A stretch of DNA of 9,815 bases from assembly GCA_937926325.1 (NCBI GenBank), contig CALAZQ010000502.1, positions 1-9,815 of the forward strand, given 5' to 3'. The position numbers and the translations under genes were made by a program. Each line of letters opens with the position of its first letter. The stretch's first letter is position 1. Positions 7,101 to 9,815 of the stretch are shown here, one piece after another. Source of the DNA: an uncultured Planctomycetaceae bacterium (GTDB lineage Bacteria > Planctomycetota > Planctomycetia > Pirellulales > UBA1268). The notes under the pieces are model-generated. The model did not search any database. It was not told the DNA's origin and saw only the letters and a list, made by a program, of their open reading frames with translations.

Positions 7101-9482
7101 GGAGCCCTGGTTGGAAACCTCTGGACCGACCCCGGGGGCCGGCTCTGGCTTTTTTTTGATCAGCAGCTGGGCGACCCGCAGGGCCGGATCACCAACTGGT
7201 GGATGCGGTGCGACGATCCCGACGCCGCCAGCCCCACATGGTCGCAGCCGGTGATGTTTGCCGAGGGCTGCACGCTGAACAAGCCGACAGTGCTTCCCAA
7301 CGGCGACTGGCTCCTGCCGGTGTCTGATTGGCAGCAGAAGACCGCCCGGGTGTTTGCTTCGACCGATGAGGGCGGGTCCTGGCGGGAGCGGGGCCATGTG
7401 GTCTTTCCCGATTGGAACTTTGACGAGCACATGATGGTCGAATTGAAAGACGGCCGGCTCTGGATGCTCGCCCGCACCAAGGGGCAGCCGCACGAGAGTT
7501 TTTCCGCCGACGGGGGCCGCACCTGGAGCAAACCGCGACAGGCAGCAACAGTGCAAAACCTCAACTCACGGTTCTTCCTCCGTCGCCTCCGGTCGGGCCG
7601 CATTCTGCTGGTGAAGAACGGCTCGCCAACTGAACGACTCCGGCAGCGGTCGCACCTGTCCGCCTGGCTGTCGGAGGACGATGGGCAGACTTGGAAGGGA
7701 GGACTGCTTCTCGACGAGCGGGCTGCGGTCTCCTATCCCGACGGGTTTGAGTCGCCCACGGGTCTGATCCAGATCCTCTATGACTGGAATCGCCACACCG
7801 ATGCCGAGATTCTGCTGGCGACGTTCCGCGAAGCCGACGTGCTCGCCGGTCGCGTTGTCTCGCCTGACGCGAAACTGCGGCGGCTCGTCAACAAGGCGAC
7901 CGGCCCAAAACCCGAGACCCTCTGCAACGGCATCAAGCTTCCCGACGTCTGGCCGCCGCGATTCCGTGACCCGAAGTCTGCAGAGCCGATGGAGGTGCCC
8001 TACCTGCGGCGACCACCGAAGGTCATTCCGATCGACGTGGGCCGGCAATTGTTCGTCGATGACTTCCTGATCGAGTCGACCGACCTGAAGCGGGTCTTTC
8101 ATCAGGCTGAGAAGTTCGCGGGCAATCCGGTGTTTCAGGCGGAGACCAAAACCGAAAAAAACCGAAACAAAGTCGTCTATCTCGGGCAGGGAGGGGTGTT
8201 CTTCGATCCGTCGGAGAAGCTCTTCAAGATGTTTTACACGGCCGGGTGGCGGGGGCCGCTCGCCCTGGCAACAAGCCCCGATCTCAAAGTCTGGACCCGA
8301 CCAGAACTCGGACGGCAAGGCGGCAACATCCTGCTGCCCGCGGGCACCGCCTGGGGTTCAGGATCTGGGGGCACGGCTGGATCTGACAACGCGGTCTGGT
8401 ACGACGTCACGGCGACCGATCCGCGAAAGCGAATCAAGTACCTGACGTGCTGGATGCATGCTCCGCAGGGGCAGCGTGTGAGCGGGTTGACCCATAGCCT
8501 TCAGGTTTCCGACGGAGCCACCTGGTCTGAGCCTGTCGCCTGCACCCGACCCGCCGGAGACTACAGTTCGATGTTCTACAACCCATTTCGAAACAAATGG
8601 GTGCAAAGTATCAAGCGGGATGGCCCCCGCGGCCGCTGCCGATACTACGTCGAGACTGACCGCTTTCTCGACGGGGCAGACTGGTCGAAGGCGGTTTACT
8701 GGACCAATGCCGACCGCCTCGATCGGCCCGAGCCTGCCGGTGACTATCCCGGCTGCGGGGCGGCGGGAGATCCGCCTCAGCTCTACAACCTCGCCGCCGT
8801 GGCATACGAAAGCCTCATGGTCGGCATGCACCAGATCCATCGCGGGCCGAAGAACGAAATCTGTCAGGTCGGCAAGTTTCCCAAACTGACCGATCTTGAA
8901 CTCGGCTTCAGCCGGGACGGCTTCCATTGGGACCGGCCTGACCGACGTGGCTTCATCCGGGGTGAACGACGGGCGAACGCGTGGGACCGAGCCTACCTGC
9001 ATACCACGACCGGTCTCTTTGTGGTGCTTGATGACCAGCTTGTTTTTCCTTACTGCGGCTTTTCTGGAGACGCCGGGGAGGGCCGCAGCGATATGTATGG
9101 CGGCGCGGCGATCGGCTTGGCAACGCTTCGGCGCGACGGGTTTGCGAGCATGCAGGGTCCCGGCACGCTCATGACACGACCCGTGGTGTTTTCCGGGAGC
9201 TACCTCTTTGTGAACCTCACCGGTGAAATCCGTGTGGAGCTCCTCGATGCCGCGGGAAAGCTGATCGCCGCGTCACAGACTGTCTCCGGCGACAGCACCC
9301 GGCAGCGGATCGAACTGCCCGGATTGGCCGCCCACGCAGGCCAGCCGGTCAGGTTTCGGTTTCAGCTCAGCCGCGGCTCGCTCTACGCTTTCTGGGTGAC
9401 GCCAGACGCCGGCGGTGCGAGTAACGGCTACGTCGCCGCAGGCGGCCCGGCCTTCGCAGGAACATGCGACCGAGTTCCCTGA
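4176..9482 (+). CDS. Giant exported multi-propeller protein: three sialidase-like modules, an unnamed domain and a GH32-like module
   Basis: One uninterrupted frame encodes 1768 residues. The ATG at 4176 overlaps the sulfatase stop (ATGA) and begins a signal peptide ending near LHAA (residue 24); an ATG at 4182 is a close alternative. Module 1 (about 25-380) is a sialidase-like propeller with Asp boxes at 73-80, 195-202, 242-249 and 293-300, paralogous to the gene at 229. Module 2 (about 381-755) is a different sialidase-type propeller with short boxes STDGRTW (643-649) and SRDGTTW (698-704). After a Pro-rich linker (EWPAPPPQP) comes an unnamed domain (about 777-895). Module 4 (about 896-1245) again resembles the gene at 229: Asp boxes at 950-957, 1062-1069, 1110-1117 and 1166-1173, E1084/E1089 and Y1187. 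Module 5 (about 1250-1768) carries QLFVDDFLI (1291-1299) and a C-terminal SLYAFW...GYVAAGGP segment, as in planctomycete proteins annotated GH32-like. Each module would normally be its own gene. Family and fusion are seen directly; substrates are not known, and module 1 and 4 lack the FRIP arginine. Confidence 0.85.
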   Translation: MNMKLLLTLLTALLLVPLAALHAAEPVTIDLAKRTWQGIPGLERTAHGRVFVSWFTGGPKEPAPDNTVVLSFSDDGGKTFTPPQAMALPLNDGTRCYDPCLWIDPKGRLWYLFNRSVKDSTRHGVYARVCADPDATPPVWGAEFRVGFDSPFSFRMNKPIVLSTGEWVMPVTHALEPVAAWAGFDPKQVQGVGISTDEGKTWTLHGAVKTPGAALENMIVELRDGRLWMLIRTAKVLWESHSSDRGRTWTKAAPTTIATPHSRFFIRRLASGNLLLVNHYKFTGRSHLTAQLSTDDGRTWNDGLLLDERGGPNFPNGVPGGVSYPDGVQDADGLVWITYDRDRNGAGEILLARFREEDVAAGRDVSGAVSLRQVVNRLSEPALLPTDWDPALAGDQVLQRLVKVTAPQVQGAHDAEFVCVGNRAYVVAEVNDVRGGESAAWAEIYCSLSIVSLDPPAVEEVIPFARSEQAFANETLPVGACFVPRIIRKDPDTLRCYFASEQPGQRQAQTWFRDFDLQTGRFADTIHKAKLATAAGIFDMQPRHFHAHAAAQGFTKPPRDFGLYLFDSFKTFAGDTYVALNNFPGQQNALARVRDDLATFEVLGHYNEPQSAALSESAVNRLPDGSWMAICRNDRGNYHFTTSTDGRTWTPGKELPFVSNGANSKPTFDRFGDTYYLGWQEATRINGVGRSVFNIDISRDGTTWKRKYRFETPQSFQYPTFHEHAGSIWLTVTQGDHDASRKERIMFGRLEEVGEFEPQQGLQRIEWPAPPPQPAIMKQGVKLFTDRDYVLDEMPEAVRGLPFLRTSIEQTNATVTQQGTLFALTPTARPGAASQEAALVDTGFAKVDVPEVQLFPGEINRVSLSRKAVQPGERLRFRKLVLLVLADGAQVKEHDPLAPAVIVDPGAEFQDDARPGGMIIGMDHTPKGRLWGCWTGTGDKRDGYFLLATSDDGGESWSQPRLAVGARTETEQQVYGALVGNLWTDPGGRLWLFFDQQLGDPQGRITNWWMRCDDPDAASPTWSQPVMFAEGCTLNKPTVLPNGDWLLPVSDWQQKTARVFASTDEGGSWRERGHVVFPDWNFDEHMMVELKDGRLWMLARTKGQPHESFSADGGRTWSKPRQAATVQNLNSRFFLRRLRSGRILLVKNGSPTERLRQRSHLSAWLSEDDGQTWKGGLLLDERAAVSYPDGFESPTGLIQILYDWNRHTDAEILLATFREADVLAGRVVSPDAKLRRLVNKATGPKPETLCNGIKLPDVWPPRFRDPKSAEPMEVPYLRRPPKVIPIDVGRQLFVDDFLIESTDLKRVFHQAEKFAGNPVFQAETKTEKNRNKVVYLGQGGVFFDPSEKLFKMFYTAGWRGPLALATSPDLKVWTRPELGRQGGNILLPAGTAWGSGSGGTAGSDNAVWYDVTATDPRKRIKYLTCWMHAPQGQRVSGLTHSLQVSDGATWSEPVACTRPAGDYSSMFYNPFRNKWVQSIKRDGPRGRCRYYVETDRFLDGADWSKAVYWTNADRLDRPEPAGDYPGCGAAGDPPQLYNLAAVAYESLMVGMHQIHRGPKNEICQVGKFPKLTDLELGFSRDGFHWDRPDRRGFIRGERRANAWDRAYLHTTTGLFVVLDDQLVFPYCGFSGDAGEGRSDMYGGAAIGLATLRRDGFASMQGPGTLMTRPVVFSGSYLFVNLTGEIRVELLDAAGKLIAASQTVSGDSTRQRIELPGLAAHAGQPVRFRFQLSRGSLYAFWVTPDAGGASNGYVAAGGPAFAGTCDRVP
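8581..8602. repeat. Perfect 8-bp inverted repeat inside module 5 of the large gene
   Basis: ACCCATTT (8581-8588) and AAATGGGT (8595-8602) are exact reverse complements around a 6-base loop, CGAAAC. The stretch codes for the ordinary sequence YNPFRNKWVQ in the GH32-like module, so it may be coincidence of codon choice. As RNA it would form a compact stem in a coding region; no function can be assigned. Confidence 0.3.
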
Positions 9483-9815
9483 GGACCATCAGCGACAAGT
9501 TATTTCCATGCTGGATTCTGGCGTCACATGCTTCCATTTCATCGCGAAGAACCACCGCAGGATTTCATACTGCCGTAGAAGAATGGCATTTCGGAAGCTC
9601 TCCGTGAACCGCCCCATTGACGCTCGGCTCCTTCGAGCGGAGCCCTGACGCTGCGGGCAACTGGCGGCCTCAGACTAGGTCAGCGTGTGCCGCTGCCCCA
9701 CAATGAACGAGAACTTTTTCGAGTCTTATGACCGCAGCAGCAGCGAGCTGACGACCGAGGCTTGGCCGCAATGAGCTTCGAAAGAATGTGCCTTGCCAGT
9801 TTCCGTGCTAGAGCC
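9483..9815. other. 333-base 3' region with no recognisable gene
   Basis: I recognise no protein family in any frame of either strand. A small open frame runs from the ATG at 9703 to TGA at 9774 (23 codons, starting MNENFFESYDR), with no ribosome binding site or known match. A 77-codon frame ending at 9648 overlaps the end of the large gene and has an Arg-rich, non-protein-like composition. No tRNA, direct repeat array or insertion-sequence end is visible. The region probably holds the 3' end of the operon transcript and the start of the next intergenic or degraded sequence. Confidence 0.5.
9621..9644 (+). terminator. Hairpin(s) 139 bases after the large gene, candidate weak terminator
   Basis: GGCTCC (9626-9631) and GGAGCC (9639-9644) form a 6-bp stem with a 7-base loop. 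An overlapping alternative pairs CGCTC (9621-9625) with GAGCG (9635-9639), so the two stems are mutually exclusive. No T-run follows, so Rho-independent termination is not well supported. It is the only notable hairpin I see downstream of the operon. Confidence 0.3.

Noticed and set aside
9415..9648. 77-codon open frame overlapping the 3' end of the large gene
   Set aside because: It starts inside the conserved C-terminus of the large protein, has no ribosome binding site, and has a composition unlike a folded protein.
1..9815. CRISPR array, tRNA/rRNA genes, insertion sequences
   Set aside because: No regularly spaced direct repeats, cloverleaf-like segments, transposase motifs or terminal inverted repeats were seen in any part of the window.

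Overview
The window suggests a GC-rich planctomycete, or a close PVC-group relative such as a verrucomicrobium. The reasons are several exported sialidase-type beta-propeller proteins side by side, a formylglycine-type sulfatase, a C-terminal propeller module with the QLFVDDFLI signature I associate with Planctomycetota, and gene starts without clear Shine-Dalgarno sequences. This assignment is inference from protein style; there is no rRNA or other marker gene.

Layout, all on the + strand. 1-57: last codons of a membrane protein (one hydrophobic helix). 58-228: intergenic region with a small hairpin at the upstream stop codon and a perfect 8-bp inverted repeat (188-212) just before the first complete gene. 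229-1488: exported BNR/sialidase-like protein (419 aa). 1535-2638 (possibly from 1478): exported protein of the dihydrodipicolinate synthase / N-acetylneuraminate lyase family. 2689-4179: exported sulfatase (496 aa) with a CSPSR maturation motif. 4176-9482: a 1768-aa exported protein, starting in an ATGA overlap with the sulfatase stop, that fuses three sialidase-like propellers, a small unnamed domain and a GH32-like propeller. 9483-9815: no gene recognised, one hairpin.

The four complete genes are co-directional and tightly spaced or overlapping, so they are probably one operon. The likely theme is breakdown outside the cytoplasm of a sulfated glycan: the sulfatase removes sulfate esters, the propeller enzymes release sugars (perhaps sialic or other acidic sugars), and the aldolase-family protein could cleave a released 2-keto-3-deoxy sugar acid. 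A transporter may sit just upstream, but only its tail is visible. The substrate is uncertain: the sialidase-like modules keep four Asp boxes each and Glu/Tyr motifs resembling those of GH33, but lack the usual N-terminal FRIP arginine motif. The most unusual object is the five-module fusion protein.
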